From: Bacteroidales bacterium
GTDB lineage: Bacteria; Bacteroidota; Bacteroidia; Bacteroidales; JAIPAP01
Direction of reading: 5' to 3'
DNA length: 39,549 bases
NCBI GenBank assembly: GCA_021740045.1
Contig: JAIPAP010000029.1
Span: forward strand, 1 to 39,549
A program made the position numbers and the translations under genes. How positions within the stretch are numbered: the stretch's first letter is position 1; every line of letters starts with the position of its first letter. This document shows, piece after piece, positions 8,323 to 15,838 of the stretch. The notes beneath the pieces are model-generated. The model was given only the letters and a program-made list of their open reading frames with translations. It was not told the origin of the DNA and made no database searches.

Positions 8323-10011
8323 CTATTTCTTCTGGCTGATTTTTGCCCAGGTATCTCTCAAAGTAACGGTCCGGTTAAAAATCAATTTTTCGCTTGTGGA
8401 GTATCGATCAACACAAAAATATCCAATCCTTTGAAACTGGAAACGATCTTCTGGTATAGCATCCTTTAAGCTTGGTTCCAACTTACATTCTTTTAGAATA
8501 TTGAGCGACTTTTCATTAAAGAATTCCTTGAAATCATGGTCTTTGTATCCAGCAGGATCTTCATCATTAAACAGGCGGTCATATAGCCTTACTTCAGCAT
8601 TTATAGCATGTGGCGCTGATACCCAATGCAAGGTGCCTTTTACTTTGCGGTTGCTTTGGCTTGCGCCACTTTTTGTTTCAGGATCGTAAGAGCATTTAAG
8701 CTCAGTAATATTTCCCTGATGATCTTTAACAATATCTTCGCATTTTATGATATAGGCACTCTTAAGCCGTACTTCTTTACCTGGTGACAAGCGGAAAAAT
8801 TTTCGGGGAGGATCTTCCATAAAATCATTTCTATCAATATAGATCTCCCTTGAAAAAGGTATCTTGCGGTAACCCATACTTTCATCTTCGGGGTTATTGA
8901 TGGTTTCCAGTTCTTCGGTTACATCATGGGGATAATTCTCAATCACTATTTTTAAGGGATCGAGAACGCCCATTACCCGTTGTGCTTTTTTATTCAAATC
9001 TTCTCTAACACTGTGTTCCAGCAATGCTACATCGATCACATTATCACGTTTTGCAACACCGACTTTTTCGGAGAAATTCCGGATTGACTCCGGTGTAAAC
9101 CCTCTTCTGCGCAGTCCTGATATGGTTGGCATGCGGGGATCATCCCAACCATCCACATAGCCTTCCTTTACCAGTTCCATCAATCTTCGTTTACTCATTA
9201 CGGTATAGCTCAGATTGAGCCGGGCAAATTCGATCTGTTTGGGTCGATAATCGCCGGTAGCTATCTGATCGAGAAACCAGTCATATAATGGCCGGTGAAC
9301 TTCGAATTCAAGCGTGCAAATGGAATGGGTTATGGTTTCTATGTAATCCGATTGGCCGTGAGCGTAGTCATACATTGGGTAGATGCACCATTCATTTTTT
9401 GTTCGCTGGTGATAAGCATGAAGAATCCGGTACATGATGGGATCGCGCAAATGCATATTCGGGGAAGCCATATCAATTTTGGCCCGCAAAACTCTCGCAC
9501 CGTTTTCAAATTCTCCAGCCTTCATGCGTCTAAACAGATCAAGATTTTCCTCTATCGAGCGTTCACGATATGGGCTTATCTTACCGGGACGGGTTGGTGT
9601 ACCTCGCGTTGCTGCAATTTCTTCCACACTTTGATCATCAACGTAGGCTTTCCCTTCCTTTATCAGCAATTCGGCCCATTGATATAGCTGTTCAAAGTAA
9701 TCGGAGGCATAATATTCACGATCTTCCCAGTCGAATCCCAGCCACGAAACATCTTCTTTAATTGATTCGATATATTCCATCTCTTCCTTGGTAGGATTGG
9801 TATCATCGAATCGTAAGTTGGTTTTTCCCCCATATTTTTCGGTTAATCCGAAATTCAGGCATATCGACTTGGCATGGCCTATATGAAGGTAGCCATTGGG
9901 TTCCGGGGGAAATCGTGTGTGCACGCGCCCATCATTGTTATTTTCCGAAATATCTTTTTCAACAATGGCTTCAATAAAATTCCGCCCTTTTTTGTGTTCT
10001 TCTTCACTCAT
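8323..10011 (-). CDS. glnS: Glutaminyl-tRNA synthetase
   Basis: A 562-residue class I GlnRS that charges tRNA-Gln directly. The N-terminal signature is [15 protein letters not shown] (HIGH at 43-46), and the second signature is VMSKRR at 271-276. [11 protein letters not shown] near 68 and the segment [20 protein letters not shown] near 214 are strongly conserved in GlnRS and eukaryotic-type GluRS. The C-terminal beta-barrel anticodon-binding part is complete. The cognate tRNA-Gln gene lies about 86 bases downstream on the same strand. The promoter region is shared divergently with folB. Confidence 0.97.
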   Translation of the reverse strand: MSEEEHKKGRNFIEAIVEKDISENNNDGRVHTRFPPEPNGYLHIGHAKSICLNFGLTEKYGGKTNLRFDDTNPTKEEMEYIESIKEDVSWLGFDWEDREYYASDYFEQLYQWAELLIKEGKAYVDDQSVEEIAATRGTPTRPGKISPYRERSIEENLDLFRRMKAGEFENGARVLRAKIDMASPNMHLRDPIMYRILHAYHQRTKNEWCIYPMYDYAHGQSDYIETITHSICTLEFEVHRPLYDWFLDQIATGDYRPKQIEFARLNLSYTVMSKRRLMELVKEGYVDGWDDPRMPTISGLRRRGFTPESIRNFSEKVGVAKRDNVIDVALLEHSVREDLNKKAQRVMGVLDPLKIVIENYPHDVTEELETINNPEDESMGYRKIPFSREIYIDRNDFMEDPPRKFFRLSPGKEVRLKSAYIIKCEDIVKDHQGNITELKCSYDPETKSGASQSNRKVKGTLHWVSAPHAINAEVRLYDRLFNDEDPAGYKDHDFKEFFNEKSLNILKECKLEPSLKDAIPEDRFQFQRIGYFCVDRYSTSEKLIFNRTVTLRDTWAKISQKK

Positions 10012-10040
10012 AACCTATTTATTTACTTTTTGGAAGCATG

Positions 10041-10048
10041 CAAAAATA
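10041..10048 (-). promoter_or_regulatory. -7 promoter element of glnS
   Basis: On the minus strand TATTTTTG matches TAnnTTTG, about 30 bases upstream of the glnS start. It pairs with the divergent folB promoter (10099-10106). The -33 box is not clear. Confidence 0.45.
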
Positions 10049-10098
10049 CAATTTTCAAAATGAAGTTTAATGAACGCATTTTCAGTTTTTTCATTTTC

Positions 10099-10106
10099 TA
10101 TATTTG
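10099..10106 (+). promoter_or_regulatory. -7 promoter element of folB
   Basis: TATATTTG matches TAnnTTTG 20 bases before the folB ATG at 10127. It puts transcription start near 10112, which rules out the upstream in-frame ATG at 10070 and so decides the start codon. Confidence 0.55.
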
Positions 10107-10126
10107 CACACTCAAAAGAACTATAT

Positions 10127-10492
10127 ATGTCATTAATTTCTATCGAAGGAATGGAGTTTTTCTCCCATCATGGTCATTTTAAGGAAGAGCAGATCATTGG
10201 GACGAAATTTATTGTTGATTTCCATCTCACGGCCGATACCTCAAAAGCAGAGGAGTCCGATGAGCTTTCAAAAACGGTAAACTACGCGGCAGTTTACCGT
10301 ATCATTAAAAAAGAAATGGAACAAAAATCATATTTGCTTGAGCATGTAGCACATCGTTGCCTGAATAAAGTTCTTGGTGCTTTTCCGGATATTTTTGATG
10401 CCAAGATCAAGATATGCAAGCTCAATCCGACTATGGGGGGTAAGGTGCAAAAGGTTTGCGTAACACTTTCTACCAAAGACATACAGCCATGA
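10127..10492 (+). CDS. folB: Dihydroneopterin aldolase
   Basis: FolB cleaves 7,8-dihydroneopterin to 6-hydroxymethyl-dihydropterin in folate synthesis. The 121-residue protein begins MSLISIEGMEFFSHHGHFKE; the early (E)GMEFFxxHG motif, the VNYAAVY segment near 54, LLEHVA near 73 and a late KLNPTMGGKV stretch are all typical. The open frame extends upstream to 10070, but the promoter box at 10099 lies inside that extension and the extra residues are not family sequence, so I take the ATG at 10127. It is divergent from glnS. Confidence 0.92.
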   Translation: MSLISIEGMEFFSHHGHFKEEQIIGTKFIVDFHLTADTSKAEESDELSKTVNYAAVYRIIKKEMEQKSYLLEHVAHRCLNKVLGAFPDIFDAKIKICKLNPTMGGKVQKVCVTLSTKDIQP

Positions 10493-10514
10493 AAATAAAT
10501 ATCGGCCAGATGCG

Positions 10515-10544
10515 TTTGTTTTTTTGCTAAATAAATTACTTTTG
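10515..10544 (+). promoter_or_regulatory. Promoter of tRNA-Cys
   Basis: A complete Bacteroidota-type promoter: -33 TTTG at 10515-10518 and -7 TACTTTTG at 10537-10544, with 18 bases between, ending 11 bases before the tRNA. The same TACTTTTGC box precedes tRNA-Phe at 35807. Confidence 0.65.
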
Positions 10545-10555
10545 CATTGTAATAG

Positions 10556-10626
10556 GGTCTCGTGGCCGAGTGGCTAGGCAGGGGTCTGCAAAACCTCCGA
10601 CGGCGGTTCGAGTCCGCCCGAGACCT
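10556..10626 (+). tRNA. tRNA-Cys (GCA anticodon)
   Basis: Acceptor stem GGTCTCG pairs with CGAGACC. The anticodon stem is GGGGT/ACCTC around loop CTGCAAA, giving anticodon GCA. The T arm is GGCGG TTCGAGT CCGCC. The discriminator is T (U73), as expected for tRNA-Cys. No CCA is encoded. It has its own promoter and terminator, so it is a single-gene unit. Confidence 0.95.
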
Positions 10627-10637
10627 CAAAAACTGAA

Positions 10638-10663
10638 GGCTGTGAATGGTTCGCAGCCTTTTT
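10638..10663 (+). terminator. Rho-independent terminator of tRNA-Cys
   Basis: GGCTGTGAA pairs with TTCGCAGCC (9 bp, one G-U) around a TGG loop, followed by TTTTTGTTTTT. It is well placed 12 bases after the tRNA. It may also stop the minus-strand gene that ends at 10711. Confidence 0.85.
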
Positions 10664-10710
10664 GTTTTTAATCTTTAATAAATTCGATTAGAAGTTCAAT
10701 TGCTACGCGC

Positions 10711-11340
10711 TCATAACTTCAAAATCGCTTTGCGGTATGAGTTTAATTTTCGCAATAACTCAATACCTTCATCATAATCTCCTGTATAGGTTGCCGTATT
10801 AATCGTTACATAAAACTTCCATTTTTCATTTTGTGGGAGGTCCATTTCGTTCGATTCGGGATCATAATACATACCTAATTCAAGCTTTTCATTTAATGTT
10901 AGCTTATAGAGTATATAATTATCCTGCTGTTGCCCGGTAGCTGCAATTGCTTTATTTATGAATCCTTGAATTTGCTGTAAATTATTTGCAGTAAGAAAGA
11001 TATAACCTTCTTTATTTATATTATTGGTTGTAACTCCTACTGATGATCCCCAAATATTCCCTAGATTAGCAAAGGCCAGTGACGAACCTACTATCTCAGT
11101 TTTTGAAGAGTACACAAAAACTTCCACTCCCTTAATTATCTCTCCATTATCAAGGTTACTTATTTCTACATGGTTAAATTCTATTGAGGCAGATTTATTA
11201 CTAAAAATGGAAGAATATTTCTTCTTTATTTGATCTAACCTTTCGTATTTAACTTGATCTACCTGGGAATATGCTATGCTTGAGTTAACTAAAAATAAAG
11301 CCATTATTATTATTGCTCTATAATTTCCGATTTTTTTCAT
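10711..11340 (-). CDS. Secreted hypothetical protein
   Basis: A 209-residue protein I do not recognise. It has a clear signal peptide (MKKIGNYRAIIIMALFLVN, with likely cleavage after AYS before Q26), so it is exported. The mature part is mixed alpha/beta with no Cys, no repeats and no motif I can name; a long helix with KYERLDQIKKKYSS begins it. Its codons are more AT-rich than those of neighbouring housekeeping genes. It lies in the variable patch between tRNA-Cys and pheS, next to a decayed glycosidase. Confidence 0.7.
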   Translation of the reverse strand: MKKIGNYRAIIIMALFLVNSSIAYSQVDQVKYERLDQIKKKYSSIFSNKSASIEFNHVEISNLDNGEIIKGVEVFVYSSKTEIVGSSLAFANLGNIWGSSVGVTTNNINKEGYIFLTANNLQQIQGFINKAIAATGQQQDNYILYKLTLNEKLELGMYYDPESNEMDLPQNEKWKFYVTINTATYTGDYDEGIELLRKLNSYRKAILKL

Positions 11341-11378
11341 GATGTATCAATATTTCAATGTTTAGTCGTATAAATATA

Positions 11379-11664
11379 TTAAAATATAATTGAAATACCT
11401 TTTCTAAATCGACATTTCACATGAAAAATCCATGCTATCTCCACTCCTCCAAAGCCCATTTCTTTTACCCGTTTCAATTGATGATCAATGTCGTCCACCT
11501 GAATCTCCCGGGCAAACCACCGCCACCTTAGTATAGGGCTTAGCATTTTTATACATAGAGATTTTTTCACTTGGATGTTTCCCGGAAGCCCATTGACTAT
11601 CATGACCAGAATAATTAAGGGATAAGATGGTTATAAAAGTCAAAAGAACATTCGTTTTCTCCAT
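11379..11664 (-). pseudogene. Decayed N-terminal fragment of a secreted glycoside hydrolase
   Basis: From the ATG at 11664 the frame reads MEKTNVLLTFITILSLNYSG, a signal-peptide-like start, then continues to KNAKPYT before a frameshift. The next frame continues RWRWFAREIQVDDIDHQL and then KRVKEMGFGGVEIAWIF. The pattern KP-T-RWxWF, then (D)DIxxQLxxxKxxGFGGVEIA, is the N-terminal signature of large secreted glycosidases (alpha-L-rhamnosidase-like and related). Removing one base near codon 45 restores the join. After GGVEIAWIF the similarity stops and the frame ends at 11379, so hundreds of residues are missing. The call rests on pattern recognition; the exact glycosidase family is not settled. 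Confidence 0.6.
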
Positions 11665-11845
11665 TGCTTAACTTTTTAATAGAATGGTTCCAATTAAATA
11701 ATTTCAGTTTACTACCCCGTATTTTATCAAAATTTCGATATATTTATGACTTGGAACATATCAACGTCTTTATGTTGATAAGTATCCGATACTTAAAATC
11801 TTATAGGATGGGATTTTGATTATTTTTACCTAAACATTCTTGCTT
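11665..11845. other. Intergenic region with two stacked palindromes
   Basis: This gap separates the decayed glycosidase from the lipoprotein at 11846. It holds the inverted repeat TATCAAC/GTTGATA (11759-11765, 11774-11780) and the 17-base palindrome TAAGTATCCGATACTTA (11779-11795), which overlap by two bases. They could be regulator binding sites for the downstream lipoprotein. No gene is evident. Confidence 0.5.
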
Positions 11846-12310
11846 ATGATCAGGTACTTGGTTCCGGGTCTGGCATTAGTTATAATAATCGGGGTGCTTG
11901 GATGCCAGAAGCCCAGGAATAATCAAACACATCAAGTTGAAAAACCCGATCTTTCCGATTACGAGATAATCGATACCGTTCATATCCGTCTAAGTCCAAA
12001 TAGAACGGAATATATTAAAACCATCGACAGTAACCTGGTTTATGAAGTGTATACGATCACCAGCGAAGTAGATCCTGAGCGGGCCACACAGGTTTTTCAT
12101 GCGGTAGACACAACAGGGCAGGAAAATTTTGCGGGTAGGCTTTATTTAGTTTATGAAGCAAGGTATGATGATACCGGGCAGATCAATGAAACTTATTCGG
12201 CTCAGTTTCCGCTTTATATTTTGGGCAACTATTCTATGAAGTTTCTCTTTGAGGGGGGCGGTATGGGTTCAGCTTCATTACATATTTATATACACCGGCA
12301 AAAAGAATAA
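11846..12310 (+). CDS. Hypothetical lipoprotein
   Basis: A 154-residue predicted lipoprotein of unknown function. The signal MIRYLVPGLALVIIIGVLGC gives a lipobox with Cys20, so it should be anchored in a membrane facing the periplasm. The mature part begins QKPRNNQ and is rich in beta strands, ending GGGMGSASLHIYIHRQKE. I take the ATG at 11846 rather than the TTG two codons upstream. It is isolated between palindromes and the bidirectional terminator before pheS. Confidence 0.75.
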   Translation: MIRYLVPGLALVIIIGVLGCQKPRNNQTHQVEKPDLSDYEIIDTVHIRLSPNRTEYIKTIDSNLVYEVYTITSEVDPERATQVFHAVDTTGQENFAGRLYLVYEARYDDTGQINETYSAQFPLYILGNYSMKFLFEGGGMGSASLHIYIHRQKE

Positions 12311-12345
12311 TAACTGACCCTGCATGTGAATAAGGAATAAATAAA

Positions 12346-12381
12346 GAAGCCACTATACGATTAATCTCGAATAGTGGCTTT
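12346..12381. terminator. Bidirectional terminator
   Basis: AAGCCACTAT (12347-12356) pairs with ATAGTGGCTT (12371-12380) around a 14-base loop. It lies between the plus-strand lipoprotein and the converging pheS. Short A and T runs flank both sides, so it can serve either strand. Confidence 0.65.
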
Positions 12382-12400
12382 AAAATTCGCACTGAGTTGT

Positions 12401-13444
12401 TTAAACGGCTGATTCAAATTGCTTTAGAAATCTCATATCATTTTCAAAAAACAACCGTAAGTCGTTTATCTGGTATTTTAACAACCCTATTCGCTCTATA
12501 CCCATGCCAAAAGCAAACCCTGCGTATTTCTTGCTATCGATACCGCAGTTTTCCAATACATTGGGGTCGACCATACCACATCCCAGAATTTCAACAAAAC
12601 CGGTATATTTGCAGATATTGCAGCCTTTGCCTCCGCATATAAAGCATGAAATATCGAGTTCGGCCGAAGGCTCTGTAAATGGAAAATACGAAGGGCGGAA
12701 CCTCAAACGCGTATCCTTTCCAAACATTTCCTTGGAAAAATAGAGCATGGTTTGTTTCAAATCGGCAAAACTCACACCTTTATCAACATAAAGCCCTTCT
12801 ACTTGGTGGAACATGCAATGAGCACGGGCTGAGATAGCTTCATTGCGATATACCCTCCCGGGAAAAATACTTCGTATAGGCGGCTTCTGATTTTCCATTA
12901 CCCTAATCTGCACCGAAGATGTATGCGTTCTCAGGGCGATTTGATCAGATTCTTTTGCCACTTTGCTTCCGCTATCGACAAAAAAAGTATCCTGCATATC
13001 GCGGGCCGGGTGCTCCGGGGGAAAATTGAGCGCCGTAAAATTATGCCAGTCATCCTCGATCTCGGGCCCTTCATTAACCTGGAAACCGATGCTTTTAAAA
13101 ATTTCGGTGATCTCATTTCTAAGAATATTGATCGGGTGCCTGGCTCCCACTTCCTGAAAATAGGCCGGTAAGGTCAAATCTTGCTTCTGCTGATCCTTTT
13201 TCTCAGCAGCTTCAAAACTAGCTTTGAGGTCATTAAACTTTTGCTGAGCATCATTTTTAAGCTCATTCATCAGCTTTCCCAATTCCTTGCGTTCCTCCTT
13301 AGGAACGTTTTTAAATTCGGTGAAAAGCTGGGGAATGATACCTTTCTTACTCAGGTATTTAATTCTGAACTCTTCGACCTGTTCCTTATTTTCAGGTTGG
13401 TAATTTTCAATTTCACGTCTTATCTGATCAATTCTCTCTTTCAT
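12401..13444 (-). CDS. pheS: Phenylalanyl-tRNA synthetase alpha subunit
   Basis: A 347-residue class II synthetase subunit that, with PheT, charges tRNA-Phe. The N-terminal coiled-coil (about 1-95) is followed by the catalytic core: HPINILRNEITEIFKSIGF near 112, then the motif with EDDWHNFTALNFPPEHPAR near 138-156. Motif 2 includes FPGRVYRNEAISARAHCMFH near 203-222, and motif 3 is GMGIERIGLLKY near 315. The gene pheT is not in the window, so the two subunits are unlinked here. It follows the cyclophilin gene by 25 bp on the same strand, suggesting joint transcription. Confidence 0.97.
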   Translation of the reverse strand: MKERIDQIRREIENYQPENKEQVEEFRIKYLSKKGIIPQLFTEFKNVPKEERKELGKLMNELKNDAQQKFNDLKASFEAAEKKDQQKQDLTLPAYFQEVGARHPINILRNEITEIFKSIGFQVNEGPEIEDDWHNFTALNFPPEHPARDMQDTFFVDSGSKVAKESDQIALRTHTSSVQIRVMENQKPPIRSIFPGRVYRNEAISARAHCMFHQVEGLYVDKGVSFADLKQTMLYFSKEMFGKDTRLRFRPSYFPFTEPSAELDISCFICGGKGCNICKYTGFVEILGCGMVDPNVLENCGIDSKKYAGFAFGMGIERIGLLKYQINDLRLFFENDMRFLKQFESAV

Positions 13445-13469
13445 CGTAACAAGTATTCTTCAGTAATTT

Positions 13470-14315
13470 TTAATCAACTACTTCCATCTTGATCATAATA
13501 TCTTCTTTCGGTCTATCCATACGATCGGTTTCAACCGTTGCTATTGAGTCGATCACATTCAGGCCTTCAACCACCTGCCCAAAAACCGTATAATTTCCAT
13601 CGAGATGGGGAGCACCGCCAACATTTTTGTAGGCTTTGCGCTGCTCTTCGGTAAATGTGAATTTTCCTTTCTCCTGAAGACGCTTCTCCAGTACGGGCTC
13701 AATTGAGTCAACGAGTGATTGAAACGCTTCGCGGTTTTGATTTTGACGATATTTTTGTAAGCGTTGCTGGATATGCTGATTACCCTCATTTTGGATCATA
13801 TCCATAAAAAGTTGCTGCTTTTTTTTCAGGTTCATCTGCTCTTCAACCTTATTCAACTCTTCATCGGTATACGTTTTACCATCCACGATGTAGAACTGCG
13901 ATCCTGATGATTTCTTTTCAGGATTCATCTGATCACCCTGACGGGCAGCAGCTATAGCACCTTTTTTGTGGAATAAACCTTCTTTGAGTTCAGCTTCAAG
14001 CTTATACCCTGGGCCACCTTCACCAAGTTGCTGACCTGGAGCAGCACCCTTTGAATCAGGATCGCCACCCTGTATCATGAACCCGTCAATAACGCGGTGA
14101 AATAACGTACTGTCGTAATAACCTTCCTTTGCCAGTTTTACAAAATTTTCGCTATGCTTTGGGGTTTCATCATGCAACTTTACGATCATATTACCATAAT
14201 CGGTTTTGATCTTCACTTTTTTCGATTCACCATTAGTGCTGCCCTGTTGTTTGCAACCTGCAACTGCAACAGTCATAATAGCAACCAATACGATTGTTTT
14301 AACTCTGAATAACAT
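13470..14315 (-). CDS. Cyclophilin-type peptidyl-prolyl isomerase lipoprotein with large insert
   Basis: A 281-residue exported cyclophilin that probably speeds proline isomerisation of envelope proteins. MLFRVKTIVLVAIMTVAVAG precedes Cys21 of a lipobox, so it is membrane-anchored. The cyclophilin core spans about 34-145 and 234-280: catalytic FHRVIDGFMIQGGD (72-85), SGSQFYIV (137-144) and HLDGNYTVFGQVVEG. About 88 residues between (146-233) form an extra Lys/Gln-rich helical block, absent from the E. coli enzymes, though I recall related Bacteroidota cyclophilins carrying similar inserts. It is followed 25 bp later by pheS. Confidence 0.92.
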   Translation of the reverse strand: MLFRVKTIVLVAIMTVAVAGCKQQGSTNGESKKVKIKTDYGNMIVKLHDETPKHSENFVKLAKEGYYDSTLFHRVIDGFMIQGGDPDSKGAAPGQQLGEGGPGYKLEAELKEGLFHKKGAIAAARQGDQMNPEKKSSGSQFYIVDGKTYTDEELNKVEEQMNLKKKQQLFMDMIQNEGNQHIQQRLQKYRQNQNREAFQSLVDSIEPVLEKRLQEKGKFTFTEEQRKAYKNVGGAPHLDGNYTVFGQVVEGLNVIDSIATVETDRMDRPKEDIMIKMEVVD

Positions 14316-14429
14316 AAATTACCTGCTTTAATTTTTATTTGGTTAATTTTAGCGCAATATTAATAAAATAAACACAATATTAACGTGTTGACCAATGGTT
14401 TCTTATTTAGGCCCGGTGACCCCTTGGCA

Positions 14430-15014
14430 TTATTTTGCTGCTTTTTGTGCTTCGTTGTAACATTTCCGGCATAGCGGGGCATACTCATTCTGCTCGCCCA
14501 ATACGACTAATTGCTCATTTTCTATTTTACGGTAAGAATATTGGGCCAGATTTCCACAGCGGACGCATATGGCATGCACTTTTGTAACATACTCGGCTGT
14601 TGCAATGAGCTTGGGCATCGGGCCAAAGGGCTTTCCCTTATAATCCATATCCAGCCCGGCTACAATAACCCGAATCCCGCTATCGGCAAGTTGATTACAA
14701 ATGTCCGTTAATTCTTCATCGAAAAACTGCGCTTCATCAATACCAACCACATCATAATCGGTGGCATAAAACAAAATTTGCTCCGAAGTTTGAACGGGTG
14801 TCGATTCTATGAATTTTTCATCATGCGATACTACCCGTATTTCGTCATAACGGGTATCGATATTGGGTTTAAATATTTCGGTTTTCTGGCCGGCAATCCG
14901 GGCCCGCTTAAGACGACGAATGAGCTCTTCAGTCTTACCGGAGAACATGGATCCGCAGATAACCTCTATCCAGCCTCTACCTTGTTTCTGACTTACAGGA
15001 TTTTCTATAAACAT
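14430..15014 (-). CDS. tdk: Thymidine kinase
   Basis: A 194-residue type II thymidine kinase that phosphorylates thymidine in pyrimidine salvage. The P-loop is GSMFSGKT (21-28) followed by [10 protein letters not shown]. The catalytic Glu is in GIDEAQFF (E94). The structural zinc is held by Cys150, Cys153, Cys182 and Cys185 (CVRCG and CRKC). The promoter region is divergent from the hypothetical gene at 15110. Confidence 0.97.
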   Translation of the reverse strand: MFIENPVSQKQGRGWIEVICGSMFSGKTEELIRRLKRARIAGQKTEIFKPNIDTRYDEIRVVSHDEKFIESTPVQTSEQILFYATDYDVVGIDEAQFFDEELTDICNQLADSGIRVIVAGLDMDYKGKPFGPMPKLIATAEYVTKVHAICVRCGNLAQYSYRKIENEQLVVLGEQNEYAPLCRKCYNEAQKAAK

Positions 15015-15044
15015 GATGCCCGTGGCCTCGATCTTTAATATTAT

Positions 15045-15052
15045 TACTTTTG
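15045..15052 (+). promoter_or_regulatory. -7 element for the 15110 operon
   Basis: TACTTTTG matches TAnnTTTG, about 58 bases upstream of the first gene of the plus-strand run. The -33 box is not clear. Confidence 0.4.
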
Positions 15053-15057
15053 TAATA

Positions 15058-15065
15058 CAAAGTTA
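15058..15065 (-). promoter_or_regulatory. -7 element of tdk
   Basis: On the minus strand this reads TAACTTTG, matching TAnnTTTG, about 44 bases upstream of the tdk start. It lies beside the opposite-facing box at 15045-15052. Confidence 0.4.
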
Positions 15066-15109
15066 ACCAAATCGTTTTTTGAACAGCATTAGAAAATAAA
15101 TTTCATACT

Positions 15110-15826
15110 ATGGAGAGTAAGCAGGAAATAGCTCGTTTATTGAATACCATTACCCAGCAGTATAAGGCCATATACCTTAACAAACACAAAATACCCCAAA
15201 TCGAACTTGATATTCTCAAGCAAAATGTCCGTAACCTCTATGATAAACTTCGCGCTCTGGAGGAAGAAAACGAACACTTAGCTGAAGACGAGCCCCGGGT
15301 GCAATTTACCAGTGAAGCTGAAAAACCCGGCGAGGAGAAGAAAGTGACTACCAAGGTTGAATTCGAAGGTGAGCCCCTGGAAGAAAATCCTGAAGCTCAA
15401 CCGAAAGAAGACGAACAACAGGATACGCCCGGAACAAAAAAAGAAAGAAAATCCTCCGGTGAAGAAAAGATAAAGGAGGAGTCCAAAAAGGAATCCATTG
15501 CCGATCGTTATACGGATGAGAAAAATACCATTCACGATAAAGTATCCCCTAAGGATGAAAAAAGCACGGTAGCCTCCAAGCTGGAAAAAAATCCGTTATC
15601 CGACCTTAAAGCAGCTATTGGCATAAACGATAAATACCAATTTGTGCGTGAACTTTTCAATGGTGATAACAAGACCTATAATGAAGCCTTAAACCGTTTT
15701 AACACCTTCAATGATTGGAAACAGGCGCTTAATTACCTGAACAAACTTGCTGATGAGTACAATTGGGATGACGATGATCCAAACTATCAGCGATTCTACC
15801 AGATTATAAGCCGTAAATTCACTTAA
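15110..15826 (+). CDS. Conserved hypothetical protein with acidic/basic middle region
   Basis: A 238-residue soluble protein with no signal peptide or membrane segment. The first 65 residues form a helix of heptad type. A long Glu/Lys/Pro-rich low-complexity linker (about 66-160) follows. The C-terminal 75 residues are compact and look conserved: AAIGINDKYQFVRELFNGDN, then EALNRFNTFNDWKQALNYL and EYNWDDDDPNYQRFYQIISR. I have seen this last block in Bacteroidota hypotheticals but know no function. It leads a tight operon (next gene 12 bp downstream). Confidence 0.8.
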   Translation: MESKQEIARLLNTITQQYKAIYLNKHKIPQIELDILKQNVRNLYDKLRALEEENEHLAEDEPRVQFTSEAEKPGEEKKVTTKVEFEGEPLEENPEAQPKEDEQQDTPGTKKERKSSGEEKIKEESKKESIADRYTDEKNTIHDKVSPKDEKSTVASKLEKNPLSDLKAAIGINDKYQFVRELFNGDNKTYNEALNRFNTFNDWKQALNYLNKLADEYNWDDDDPNYQRFYQIISRKFT

Positions 15827-15838
15827 AATCATTGACCT

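Noticed and set aside
8135-8469. Small plus-strand frames over tRNA-Gln and the glnS 3' end
   Set aside because: They read across a tRNA gene and the antisense of glnS; the products look like no protein family.
11414-11429. Possible third parS (CATTTCACATGAAAAA)
   Set aside because: Four mismatches to the consensus, too weak to separate from chance.
10556-12340. Integrative element at the tRNA-Cys 3' end
   Set aside because: No integrase and no direct repeat of the tRNA 3' end was found downstream; the patch is better read as gene gain and loss.
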